Source of the DNA: Gracilimonas sp017641085
Lineage (GTDB): Bacteria > Bacteroidota > Rhodothermia > Balneolales > Balneolaceae
Length of the DNA stretch: 64,000 bases
Direction: 5' to 3' (one strand)
Assembly (NCBI RefSeq): GCF_046115515.1
Contig: NZ_CP175953.1
In this document: in pieces, positions 37,167-45,115 of the stretch
Layout: each line of letters starts with the position of its first letter
How positions within the stretch are numbered: the first letter of the stretch is position 1
Made by a program: the position numbers and the translations under genes
Notes under the pieces: generated by a model
The model's database searches: none
What the model was told of the DNA's origin: nothing
What the model saw: the letters and a program-made list of their open reading frames with translations, nothing else

Positions 37167-37603
37167 TGTCTGCTTCCTACACGAATCGGGTCCGAGTACG
37201 ATCTTGTGGGTTATTGCTGAAAGACGAAAAACTGTTGCTCGTAGAACTGATGTCTCCGGTCACAAACCAATGGACATGGATTCCACCGGGAGGTGGAGTT
37301 GAATTTGGAGAGTCGCTTGAAGATGCTCTTATCCGTGAATTTGAGGAAGAGACCGGACTCCAAATATCCGTTGGCGAGCAGGTTCATATCAATGAAGTAA
37401 TCCACGGATCTATTCACGCCATTGAGTTCTATCATAGAGTGAATCAGAAGGGCGGTGAGCTGGTACTTGGTAAAGACCCTGAACTGGATCCTGATAAGCA
37501 GATAATAAGGAATATCGGGTTTTTTAACCGGCAGGAAATTGAAGAGATGACCACGGCTCCGGATATTATCAACCCATCTCTTTGGGATCAATTAGGTCCT
37601 TAA
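37166..37603 (+). CDS. NUDIX hydrolase
   Basis: This 145-residue protein has the full Nudix box G-x5-E-x7-REUxEExGU as GGVEFGESLEDALIREFEEE followed by TGL, so the metal-binding glutamates are intact. It shares a TAATG overlap with pyrG, which suggests it is co-translated and acts on a nucleotide or a related diphosphate; a house-cleaning role for nucleotide pools is a reasonable inference. The precise substrate cannot be read from sequence. Confidence 0.88.
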   Translation: MSASYTNRVRVRSCGLLLKDEKLLLVELMSPVTNQWTWIPPGGGVEFGESLEDALIREFEEETGLQISVGEQVHINEVIHGSIHAIEFYHRVNQKGGELVLGKDPELDPDKQIIRNIGFFNRQEIEEMTTAPDIINPSLWDQLGP

Positions 37604-37723
37604 CTATTTAGATACTGCTGCACTTTTTCCAAAGAGTGCATGGGAGAACATCAAAGCTTGCAAAAGGCTTATCAAAGCCCGCTTCTTTCCTTATATTCAA
37701 GAAATTCTAACCAACATAAAAAC

Positions 37724-39379
37724 ATGAAGAAGCTATTCATTCTACTTTTTGCTCTCGGAATTTCAATCAGTGCCTGTACAAATACCGGGGATGTTAAAAC
37801 TTTTGTAAATGCCAACGGTTACACATTCTCCGGTGATTCTCTGGTCACCTTCACAACCATGATTATCGAAGACGGGAAAATTAAAAAGGTGGGCGGACAA
37901 GAATTGTCAGATGGTGCCAGCGGAGAGATTATTGATTTAGCCGGAAAGACGGTGCTGCCCGGTTTGATTGACGCCCATGGACACGTAATGGGGCTTGGAT
38001 TTCAGGAGCTGAATGTGAATGTAGCCGGGATTGAGTCACTGGAAGCCACACTGGATACCATCAAAGCATATGCAGAGGCAAACCCGGAGCTGGAATGGAT
38101 TCAGGGACGTGGCTGGAATCAAACTCTGTGGGAGGAGAATGAATTTCCAACCGCTGAAGACCTGGATCGTGTAGTTCCGGACCGACCGGTGTACCTTTCC
38201 AGAGTGGATGGTCATGCAGGTTGGGTGAACAGCAAAGCCCTGGAATTGGCTCAAATAAGTAAAGACACTCCGGACCCACAGGGCGGAAAAATCATTCGGG
38301 ATGGAAACGGGGAAGCAACCGGTGTTTTTGTGGATGCGGCCGAAAACTACATCATGGAAATTATTCCCGAACCCACTGAAGTTGAAAGAAAGCGCGCTCT
38401 GGAAGAAGCCTTAGAGCAAATGGCCAGTATGGGATTAACCTCTGTTCATGATGCCGGAGTAAGCGCTACGAACTGGGAGATTTATAAAGAGTTTGCCGAT
38501 CAGGGAAAAATGACAACCCGTATTTATGCCATGATCGGTGGGATGACTGCTTTTGAAGAGCTTTCTCAAAACGGGCCGGTCGATTCGTATGCAAATGACC
38601 GGTTAGCCCTTAGAAGCGTGAAACTCTATTCGGACGGTGCACTCGGAAGCCGTGGAGCTGCCATGATTGAGCCTTATTCCGATGATCCCGGAAATCGGGG
38701 CTTGCTCTTTGCTGATCAACAAGAATTTAACGAAACCATGATGACCACGGCTTCAGCCGGATTTCAAACCAACGTACATGCCATTGGGGACCGGGCAAAT
38801 CGTGTGATTTTGAATGCTTTTGAACATGTGCGCGATGAGCTTGGCAACCAGGGACTTCGTCACAGAATTGAACACGCACAAATTGTTGCGCTTGAAGACA
38901 TTCCACGATTTGCAGAGCTGGATATTATAGCTTCCATGCAGCCACGCCATGCCACCAGCGATAAGAACATGGCCGTTGACCGTGTGGGGGAAGATCGTAT
39001 TGAAGGAGGATATGCCTGGCAAACATTCCTTGATCAAGGCACTATTGTAGCTGCCGGCTCTGACTTTCCCGTTGAGCCATCGAACCCATTTTGGGGCCTA
39101 TATTCATCTGTAACGAGAATGGATCATGAAGGCAACCCTCCGGGCGGCTGGTATCCGGATGAATCTCTGAGCAGAGCGCAAGCCCTCAAAGCTTTTACTA
39201 TTGATGCAGCCTATGCGGCTCACCAGGAAGAAGTACTTGGCTCCATTGAAGAAGGAAAGTGGGCCGATTTTGTAATTATCGATCAGGATTACTTTGAGGT
39301 ACCGGCGAGGGATATTTATAAGGTAGATATTCTGGAGACCTGGGTTGCCGGCGAAAAGGTATATTCCAAGGCAGATTGA
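37724..39379 (+). CDS. YtcJ-like amidohydrolase lipoprotein
   Basis: This protein of about 551 residues is an amidohydrolase-3 (YtcJ) family metal-dependent hydrolase. I chose ATG 37724, which gives KKLFILLFALGISISAC, a lipoprotein signal with Cys near residue 19; the open frame extends upstream but without a signal. Metal ligands are seen in GLIDAHGHVMG, in NVHAIGDRANR and IEHAQIV, and in AGSDFPVEPSNP. It should act at the envelope on a cyclic amide or amine. Substrate is unknown. Confidence 0.85.
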   Translation: MKKLFILLFALGISISACTNTGDVKTFVNANGYTFSGDSLVTFTTMIIEDGKIKKVGGQELSDGASGEIIDLAGKTVLPGLIDAHGHVMGLGFQELNVNVAGIESLEATLDTIKAYAEANPELEWIQGRGWNQTLWEENEFPTAEDLDRVVPDRPVYLSRVDGHAGWVNSKALELAQISKDTPDPQGGKIIRDGNGEATGVFVDAAENYIMEIIPEPTEVERKRALEEALEQMASMGLTSVHDAGVSATNWEIYKEFADQGKMTTRIYAMIGGMTAFEELSQNGPVDSYANDRLALRSVKLYSDGALGSRGAAMIEPYSDDPGNRGLLFADQQEFNETMMTTASAGFQTNVHAIGDRANRVILNAFEHVRDELGNQGLRHRIEHAQIVALEDIPRFAELDIIASMQPRHATSDKNMAVDRVGEDRIEGGYAWQTFLDQGTIVAAGSDFPVEPSNPFWGLYSSVTRMDHEGNPPGGWYPDESLSRAQALKAFTIDAAYAAHQEEVLGSIEEGKWADFVIIDQDYFEVPARDIYKVDILETWVAGEKVYSKAD

Positions 39380-39444
39380 TTAAATCGGGAACATCAGTTT
39401 TAGAAGCCGGTTTAAGGTAATGAACATCTAAAAAATCAATATTT

Positions 39445-40236
39445 ATGAAGTATAGAATAACCACATTTACTTGTTTGTTGCTTTCTGTTTCCCTGTTTCT
39501 GTTTTCGTGTAACACCACCAACAGCGACAAAAACCCGCCGGAAATGCCACCGTCTGAGTCAATGAAAGTTGATATGTCAGAGATGGAATCGGCTTCTAAC
39601 AAAGTAGTTTCAAAAGCTGCTGAATCTAATTTCAATACAGCACTGTTTGCCGCCGGGGTAGCTAAAGTTATTTTAGAAGCGAACCTGGCCGTTCCGAGAG
39701 CATTGATGACAGCCGCTCAAAACAAATCAGCTGAAGCTGTAAATGGCAATGAGTGGGAGTGGAGCTACACCACGGCTGCCAACGGTGAGAATTACGGAGT
39801 TCGGTTAACAGCCAGTGTGGAATCTACCGAAGAAGTAACGTGGAATTTCTATGTTACCAATTCTGAACTGGGATACGACAATCAGTTGTTCTTTACCGGA
39901 ACTTCAGATTTTGATGCCACTTCAGGCAGCTGGACTTATTTCGATTTGGAATCGGGTCGTGAAGTATCGGTAGTATCCTGGGAGCGCACAGAAAGTGAAA
40001 CCTCGGTTGAACTGGAAGTTAAAAGCGACCGTAATGATAACCTTGGCGATTCCATTAGTTATGACTTTGACGGAACCGTAAAGACCGTTGTGTTTGTGGA
40101 CGTTTCAGAAGATGAAACCACAACCATCAGTTATAACACTGAAACTATGACCGGTTTTATTATTTCACCTAATTATAATGAAGGTGCAAAATCATGCTGG
40201 GATGAGAATCTCAACAACACAACCTGTAGCAGTTAA
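39445..40236 (+). CDS. Lipoprotein of unknown function
   Basis: This 263-residue protein has a lipoprotein signal with Cys near residue 22 (LFLFSCNTT). A helical segment (about 45-90) precedes a beta-rich acidic domain with repeated Trp/Thr/Ser strands such as EWEWSYTTAANGENYGVRL and SGSWTYFDLESGR. Two cysteines near the C-terminus (SCWDENLNNTTC) may form a disulfide. I recognise no family. It follows the amidohydrolase by 65 bases and ends before a strong terminator, so the two may form one transcript. Confidence 0.6.
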   Translation: MKYRITTFTCLLLSVSLFLFSCNTTNSDKNPPEMPPSESMKVDMSEMESASNKVVSKAAESNFNTALFAAGVAKVILEANLAVPRALMTAAQNKSAEAVNGNEWEWSYTTAANGENYGVRLTASVESTEEVTWNFYVTNSELGYDNQLFFTGTSDFDATSGSWTYFDLESGREVSVVSWERTESETSVELEVKSDRNDNLGDSISYDFDGTVKTVVFVDVSEDETTTISYNTETMTGFIISPNYNEGAKSCWDENLNNTTCSS

Positions 40237-40268
40237 CAGCCGTTTATAGATCTTCAAAGAAATAGTTT

Positions 40269-40304
40269 AAGCCTCGTCTTTAATTGGACGAGGCTTTTTG
40301 TTTT
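40269..40304 (+). terminator. Rho-independent terminator after the lipoprotein gene
   Basis: AAGCCTCGTC pairs perfectly with GACGAGGCTT over an eight-base loop and continues into a T run. Confidence 0.9.
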
Positions 40305-40321
40305 ATAAGAACTTCTGAAAT

Positions 40322-40345
40322 CATATATTATATGTACAATATATG
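40322..40345 (+). promoter_or_regulatory. Palindromic operator-like site before the radical SAM gene
   Basis: CATATATT and AATATATG form an 8-bp inverted repeat with an eight-base spacer that includes a TGTACA palindrome (40333-40338). It ends 24 bases before the ATG, next to the AGGAGG ribosome site, so a bound regulator would block expression. Confidence 0.4.
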
Positions 40346-40368
40346 TAATAATTATTCAGGAGGCATTT

Positions 40369-41427
40369 ATGGAAGGCAAACAAAATCCGTTAAGAGGGAG
40401 AGGAGCATCCGACAATCCCGTCAATCGTTTTGAAGGAAATTATATTGATTATGATGTGGATGAAGAAACGGGCGAAAAGCCATCCCCAAAAACACAGCTC
40501 ATCAGGGATGACACTAAAACTATAATCACCTACAACAAGAGTGAAGACATCAGTTTCAATGCCAGCATCAATCCCTATCGCGGGTGTGAGCATGGGTGTA
40601 TCTATTGTTATGCGCGGCCTTTTCACGAATACTTGGGGTATTCATCCGGGTTGGATTTTGAATCCAAGATTGTGGTGAAATACGACGCTCCCGAGTTACT
40701 CAGAAAAGAATTGAGTTCCCCAAAATGGAATCCTCAGGTAATTGCTATGAGCGGTGTAACGGATGTATATCAACCTTTGGAACGAAAGCTGGAATTGACA
40801 AGAGGATGTCTGGAAGTAATGGCTGAGTTTCGAAATCCGGTAGGACTAATCACCAAAAATCATTTGATAACCCGCGACATCGATATTCTATGTGAGTTGA
40901 ATGACTACAACTGCGTGAGCGTGACGATATCGGTTACTACGCTGGATAAAGATTTGACCGGGGTAATGGAGCCAAGGACTTCACGACCGAACCGCCGGTT
41001 GGATGCAATCCGTCAGCTGGCGGATGCGGGGATACCTGTTGGCGTAAACGTGGCTCCGATCATCCCGGGATTAACCGATCATGAATGTGCGGAGATTCTG
41101 GAAAAAGCATCTGCAGCCGGGGCATCATTTGCAAATTATATCATTCTACGGTTGCCTTACAAAGTGAAGGACATGTTCCAGGAATGGTTGGGACAGCACT
41201 ACCCGGAGAGAAAGAAGAAGGTGCTGCGCAAGATTCTGGATATTCGGGACGGAAAACTAAACAGTTATGAGTGGAAAGAACGGATGAAAGGGAAAGGGAA
41301 TTTCTCAAAACAAATTTCCGATCTGTTTAAAGTGCAGACTAAAAGATTGGGGCTCAATGAGAAGAAACGATATCTCACCACAGATCATTTTAAAAAAAGC
41401 ACAGGCACACAATTGAAGTTGTTTTGA
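40369..41427 (+). CDS. PA0069-family radical SAM protein (spore photoproduct lyase-related)
   Basis: This 352-residue protein has the radical SAM cluster motif CEHGCIYCYAR (CxxxCxxC, near residues 73-83), preceded by INPYRG. The N-terminal RGRGASDNPVNRFE is the mark of the PA0069 family, which is related to spore photoproduct lyase but is found in non-sporing bacteria. Its reaction is not established; DNA or nucleic-acid repair is a family-based guess. It has a strong AGGAGG site and a palindrome upstream. It appears monocistronic. Confidence 0.88.
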   Translation: MEGKQNPLRGRGASDNPVNRFEGNYIDYDVDEETGEKPSPKTQLIRDDTKTIITYNKSEDISFNASINPYRGCEHGCIYCYARPFHEYLGYSSGLDFESKIVVKYDAPELLRKELSSPKWNPQVIAMSGVTDVYQPLERKLELTRGCLEVMAEFRNPVGLITKNHLITRDIDILCELNDYNCVSVTISVTTLDKDLTGVMEPRTSRPNRRLDAIRQLADAGIPVGVNVAPIIPGLTDHECAEILEKASAAGASFANYIILRLPYKVKDMFQEWLGQHYPERKKKVLRKILDIRDGKLNSYEWKERMKGKGNFSKQISDLFKVQTKRLGLNEKKRYLTTDHFKKSTGTQLKLF

Positions 41428-41725
41428 GTGGCATTACAATTATTTAACAGAAAAAAAGAAACTATTAGGAATTTTCTTCGTCTTAATACTGTGTTAAGTA
41501 GCTTTTTATAAGCCCGATTATCTTAATAACGAGAGCGAAACCTTTAGAAAAGTAGCTTTTTCAACATATTAGCCCTCAAAACAGATATCGGGTTTTTTTC
41601 TTTCCTGATAAAGCGGCAATTCATCCAATCTTTAAATTTGTACCGTATTTCTAATTTGACATTTGACTACCTGGAAATTACAATTCAGGAGCCAATCTAA
41701 AACTCTCATAAGAGGAGGATACGTT
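41428..41725. other. Intergenic leader of the ankyrin gene
   Basis: About 298 A+T-rich bases without a supported gene. TAAATTTG (41633-41640) matches the Bacteroidota -7 box, but no -33 TTG lies at the right distance. The ankyrin ribosome site AGAGGAGG is at 41711. Confidence 0.35.
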
Positions 41726-42109
41726 ATGAATGAAGAGACAGCATTTCTCGATGCCGCAGAAAGCGGCGATATTAAAACCATCCGATCACTTCTTCAAGAT
41801 GGTATAAACGTGAACACTAAAGACAACCATGAACGAACCGCCCTGTTGAAAGCCGCCAAGCACGGGCATATGAATGTAGTTGAGCTTTTAATTAAGAACG
41901 GTGCTGAAATCGATCACCGTGACAACAGGGGAACGTCGGCTTTGTATTGGGCTTCGACGAACGGACATTATGATATTGTACAATTATTAATTGAGAACAG
42001 CGGGGATGTGGATGTTCACGACGACCGCGGATGGTCAGCTAAAGACCAAGCCATAACGCATCACCATGATGGCGTTGTAAATTTATTAAATGAAGCCGGA
42101 GCTCATTAA
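41726..42109 (+). CDS. Ankyrin-repeat protein
   Basis: This 127-residue protein is made of four ankyrin repeats, with motifs such as DGINVNTKDNHERTALLKAA and GAEIDHRDNRGTSALYWAS. It has no signal peptide, so it is probably a cytoplasmic protein-binding module. ATG 41726 is chosen because GAGGAGG lies just upstream; the open frame runs further 5' without a ribosome site. The partner is unknown. Confidence 0.85.
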   Translation: MNEETAFLDAAESGDIKTIRSLLQDGINVNTKDNHERTALLKAAKHGHMNVVELLIKNGAEIDHRDNRGTSALYWASTNGHYDIVQLLIENSGDVDVHDDRGWSAKDQAITHHHDGVVNLLNEAGAH

Positions 42110-42139
42110 CCGGAAAAACGATCAGGAATAATCATTTAT

Positions 42140-42175
42140 AAAAGCTCCATCGAAATTCGTTGGAGCTTTTATTTT
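42140..42175. terminator. Two-way terminator between ankyrin and RsmI-like genes
   Basis: AAAAGCTCCA and TGGAGCTTTT form a perfect 10-bp stem over an 11-base loop between convergent genes, with A/T tracts on both sides. Confidence 0.85.
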
Positions 42176-42890
42176 ATTCTTTAGCGTAAAGCAAAAAGAT
42201 AGTTGGCCGCTTATCCAGATCCGGTACCTTCATAGATTCCCACTCAGAAATATGCTTCGAAATAATTTCCTCCGAGGGCAGTGTGATATCAGTGGCAGTG
42301 CAAAGCCGGGTGGCCGGTGAACAAACGGAAATAGCATCTTTAAGCAGCTCGTTATTTCGGTAAGGAGCTTCCATAAAAATCTGGGTGCGGTCGTGCCGCC
42401 TGGATTCACCTTCCAGCTGGTTAATCATCGACTTCCTTTTCTTCTGGTCCATTGGCAGGTAACCGTGAAAGGAGAATTGCTGGCCGTTGAATCCCGAAGC
42501 CATAAGGGCAAGCAGGATAGAAGAAGGCCCAACAAGAGGAACCACATTTATCTGATATTGATGTGCCAGCTTCACCAATCGCGCTCCGGGATCAGCAACT
42601 CCGGGTGCTCCGGCTTCCGAAAGAATGCCTGCATCCCGACCATTAAGCAAGGGTTTAAGAAATGAGTGAATTTCTTGCTCCGGGGTATTCTTATTAAGCG
42701 GGTAGAAATCTATTTCGTACTCCGGAACGGTATCTCCAACCCATTGAAGGAAAGAAGTGGCGGTTTTCAGGTTTTCCACCATCAATACATCGAGTTTTCT
42801 TAAGACCTCCAGCGTGTACTCTGGGATGGTATTGTTTCCCGGAGTTTTGCCTAAGGTGGAAGGGATCAGATAAAGCGTGCCGGTATTCAT
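42174..42890 (-). CDS. RsmI-family SAM-dependent methyltransferase
   Basis: This 238-residue protein is of the tetrapyrrole methylase fold, RsmI/YraL branch, which 2'-O-methylates C1402 of 16S rRNA. Motifs include LYLIPSTLGKTPG, the SAM-binding ILSEAGAPGVADPGARLV and VVPLVGPSSILLALMASGFN, and YLPMDQKKRK. It is the shorter form common in Bacteroidota relatives, without the extra C-terminal domain of E. coli RsmI, so assignment to C1402 is likely but not certain. It is the last gene of a three-gene operon. Confidence 0.8.
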   Translation of the reverse strand: MNTGTLYLIPSTLGKTPGNNTIPEYTLEVLRKLDVLMVENLKTATSFLQWVGDTVPEYEIDFYPLNKNTPEQEIHSFLKPLLNGRDAGILSEAGAPGVADPGARLVKLAHQYQINVVPLVGPSSILLALMASGFNGQQFSFHGYLPMDQKKRKSMINQLEGESRRHDRTQIFMEAPYRNNELLKDAISVCSPATRLCTATDITLPSEEIISKHISEWESMKVPDLDKRPTIFLLYAKE

Positions 42891-43375
42891 TAATCTACCC
42901 GTTCGATTTCAAATTTCTCATCATTTTCGTCTGCGACTTTTCTGCGCACATATCGGTTTACAAAAAAACCGGAAATAACCGTCACTACCAAACCGATGAA
43001 AGCAACACTCATATTAAAAAGGGAAGTGCTTTTTTGAATATTGAAGGTGGGGTAAAGTACAATTTCCTGAAAGGCTCCTTTTTGATAACGGATAGGGATG
43101 TTATTGGACTTCATGAGTTCCTGCGCCATTTGCACAGACAGAGAAAGCCGGCGCTCAATCAACTCATCCTCCGTTTCGAAGCGGATATCAATATAACCAT
43201 TACTTTGAGCCGCAATTTGTTTGATGTCAAAATCAGTGACTTCGGCAAGGTAGGTGGTTCCATTTTCGTAGGTATCTATGGAGCTTTGGTAAACCAGCCC
43301 TTGCTGAATAACCAGAAATAAAAGATAAGCCGGAATAGCCCAGTAAAAGTACAGCAGTCGGTAATTATTCATCAT
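42890..43375 (-). CDS. Two-helix membrane protein of unknown function
   Basis: This 161-residue protein has one helix near the N-terminus (about 8-27), a beta-rich extracytoplasmic part of about 80 residues with YIDIRFETEDELIERRLSLS, a second helix (about 122-143), and an acidic tail. The layout resembles DUF3592-type proteins, but I cannot confirm the family. Start and stop overlap its neighbours (1 base with the methylase, 11 bases with the upstream gene), so it is firmly in the operon. Confidence 0.6.
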   Translation of the reverse strand: MMNNYRLLYFYWAIPAYLLFLVIQQGLVYQSSIDTYENGTTYLAEVTDFDIKQIAAQSNGYIDIRFETEDELIERRLSLSVQMAQELMKSNNIPIRYQKGAFQEIVLYPTFNIQKSTSLFNMSVAFIGLVVTVISGFFVNRYVRRKVADENDEKFEIERVD

Positions 43376-44534
43376 TTGCAGCTATTTCATTTTGAGTAGT
43401 TTCGTAGAGCGCAGGGTCCCAAATCAGCCGTTGCTGGTAATCTTCCTGCATGTGATTTGCCGACATATGTACCCAGAATCCAACAGGTAGCTGATCAAAA
43501 AATACCGCTTGTACCGAGGTATGTCCGTCATAAATGGAAGTTCCAAAATCGATACCTCCCAGCAGGCCCATCCGGTTGTCGTAAATAGCGCCATAGTCTT
43601 CAAAACTTCGGGAAATTGGTTCAGAACCCATTGGCCAGCGTAGTTTCTCTTTAATGGCTTCAGATACTTCTTCAGAAATAACCCGATTCTCTATGAGGCT
43701 GGACATCAAATCAGCCAGTTGACTGGTGGTGGCTTGCGGAAAGTAAGTCAGAGCATCCCGTTCCTGCATAAAGGTGAGGGAAAGCCGATCATCATAAAAC
43801 TGATTTTTGACCTGCTGATTATATTCTTGATCATCCCGTAGTTTTGTAGCTTCGGAAATGGATTGTTCAGCAAATTCAGTAAAACTCATACTGCTTAGCG
43901 CGGCTGTATCATTCAGAGCCGGATTGATGCGCATATACATACCACTGAAGGGAAGAGGCAGTGCTGTTTCAGGCATTCCTACTGTGTCAATCAGACTCCT
44001 GATGTTTTCTTCCCCGAGCCGGAACCAAAGATAATCGGCTGAAACCAGGTCGCTGTTTTGGAGCATGGCCAGAACCACATCATCAAGTGGGGCCGTACCG
44101 CTTTCAAATTCTTCAATTAGCTTATTGTGATTGTTCTCACTGATCTCGGGCAGGGCAAATTTCTCAATTTCTTTCAGGCTTATGGTTTCATCAGGATCCA
44201 GAAGTCCTTCAGCAACCTGCCGTTCATATTCCATTAGCAGGAACAGGTTCGAGGTGGCACCAAGGGCGCGGGGAATATCTTCCTGATAAAAAATCCCGGA
44301 ATCGGGGTCGTTAACATTGTATGAAGTAATGGAAACCCACTCCGGATGCTCGCCTATAAACTCTGCCAAACCGGCAAGGGAGTAGGTATTCTCGATATAC
44401 TGGCTGCCTTCAGCCATTCCTTCTTCGTTTTCAAAAAGGGTTTCAAAGCCAGAATAATTAAGGCCTATGACCAAAGCAAATACAAAGGCGGCCGCAGCCA
44501 GAAAGGTGAACAGGAACTTAAGTGCTCTCTTCAA
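43365..44534 (-). CDS. Class A beta-lactamase-fold protein lacking catalytic motifs
   Basis: This 389-residue protein has an N-terminal membrane anchor or signal and a region that follows the class A beta-lactamase/PBP-like fold. The SxxK position reads GATSNLFLLMEYE (Ser95 with Phe98 in place of Lys), the SDN loop reads NSDLVSADYLWFRLG (SDL), and the KTG strand reads GGIDFGTSIYDGHTS with no Lys-Thr-Gly. The Leu/Trp/Gly pattern around these sites still matches. It is probably not a beta-lactamase and may be a binding protein. It is the first gene of an operon with a small membrane protein and an RsmI-like enzyme. Confidence 0.65.
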   Translation of the reverse strand: MKRALKFLFTFLAAAAFVFALVIGLNYSGFETLFENEEGMAEGSQYIENTYSLAGLAEFIGEHPEWVSITSYNVNDPDSGIFYQEDIPRALGATSNLFLLMEYERQVAEGLLDPDETISLKEIEKFALPEISENNHNKLIEEFESGTAPLDDVVLAMLQNSDLVSADYLWFRLGEENIRSLIDTVGMPETALPLPFSGMYMRINPALNDTAALSSMSFTEFAEQSISEATKLRDDQEYNQQVKNQFYDDRLSLTFMQERDALTYFPQATTSQLADLMSSLIENRVISEEVSEAIKEKLRWPMGSEPISRSFEDYGAIYDNRMGLLGGIDFGTSIYDGHTSVQAVFFDQLPVGFWVHMSANHMQEDYQQRLIWDPALYETTQNEIAANDE

Positions 44535-44744
44535 GAAACAGGATATTTAGTCGGATTAATATTAGCTCTAAAGATACGAAGAAGAGTAAAGCTTATCTTG
44601 AATTTTGAAAGGAATTCTTTCTTGTTCAAACTACCAAACCAAACACGGATGAAGCGGATTATTACGGATTAGAAAACCTGGAATTAGCCTTCCAAAATCT
44701 CTACCTCATACAACTGCATTAGCCCGCAATAGCGCAAGTGTCCA

Positions 44745-44848
44745 CTTGTGCGGTGGTGTATTAAATTTACATGCTCTGGGTCAGGATCGTTTCAGCCTAT
44801 ATCAACAATAACGGACCTCTTCTGTCTTCTCCTTCGTAAGGAGAAGGA
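44745..44848. repeat. Direct repeat, copy 1
   Basis: This block of about 104 bases recurs at 44978-45081 with roughly nine in ten bases identical. Shared words include TTACATGCTCTGGG, GGATCGTTTCAGC and TATATCAACAATAACGGACC. It ends in a hairpin CTTCTCCTT-CGT-AAGGAGAAG. Confidence 0.8.
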
Positions 44849-44911
44849 CGCCTGAACTATATTTTGAATAGTAAAGATAATGGTTTTTCATGGTGAGATG
44901 TGAAAGCCTCT

Positions 44912-44933
44912 CCTTGCGAAGGAGAGGTTTGGA
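44912..44933. repeat. CCTCTCCTT-GCG-AAGGAGAGG hairpin
   Basis: A perfect small palindrome of the same word family as the ends of the two direct-repeat copies lies between them. Confidence 0.65.
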
Positions 44934-44977
44934 GAGATCGGAAGTTCGTACATCTAACAAGCCTGCCAATAGTACAT

Positions 44978-45081
44978 TTGTGCGGTGGTATATCAAAATT
45001 TACATGCTCTGGGCAAGGATCGTTTCAGCGTATATCAACAATAACGGACCTCTTTTGTATTCTCCTTATTAAGGAGAAGGA
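44978..45081. repeat. Direct repeat, copy 2
   Basis: Second copy of the block at 44745-44848, on the same strand, with the terminal hairpin changed to CTCCTTATTAAGGAG. Both copies can be read as a short frame ending before the hairpin, but no protein family is evident. Confidence 0.8.
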
Positions 45082-45115
45082 CTTCTAATCCAGGTTCAGT
45101 CCTGAAATTCCTAAA

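Larger units (their letters stand above)
44535..45115. other. Repeat-bearing intergenic region
   Basis: This 581-base stretch between two minus-strand genes has no convincing gene. It holds an imperfect direct repeat and three small palindromes, listed separately. Confidence 0.6.

Noticed and set aside
44745..45081. CRISPR-like repeat array
   Set aside because: There are only two copies, each over 100 bases, with no regular spacers and no cas genes.
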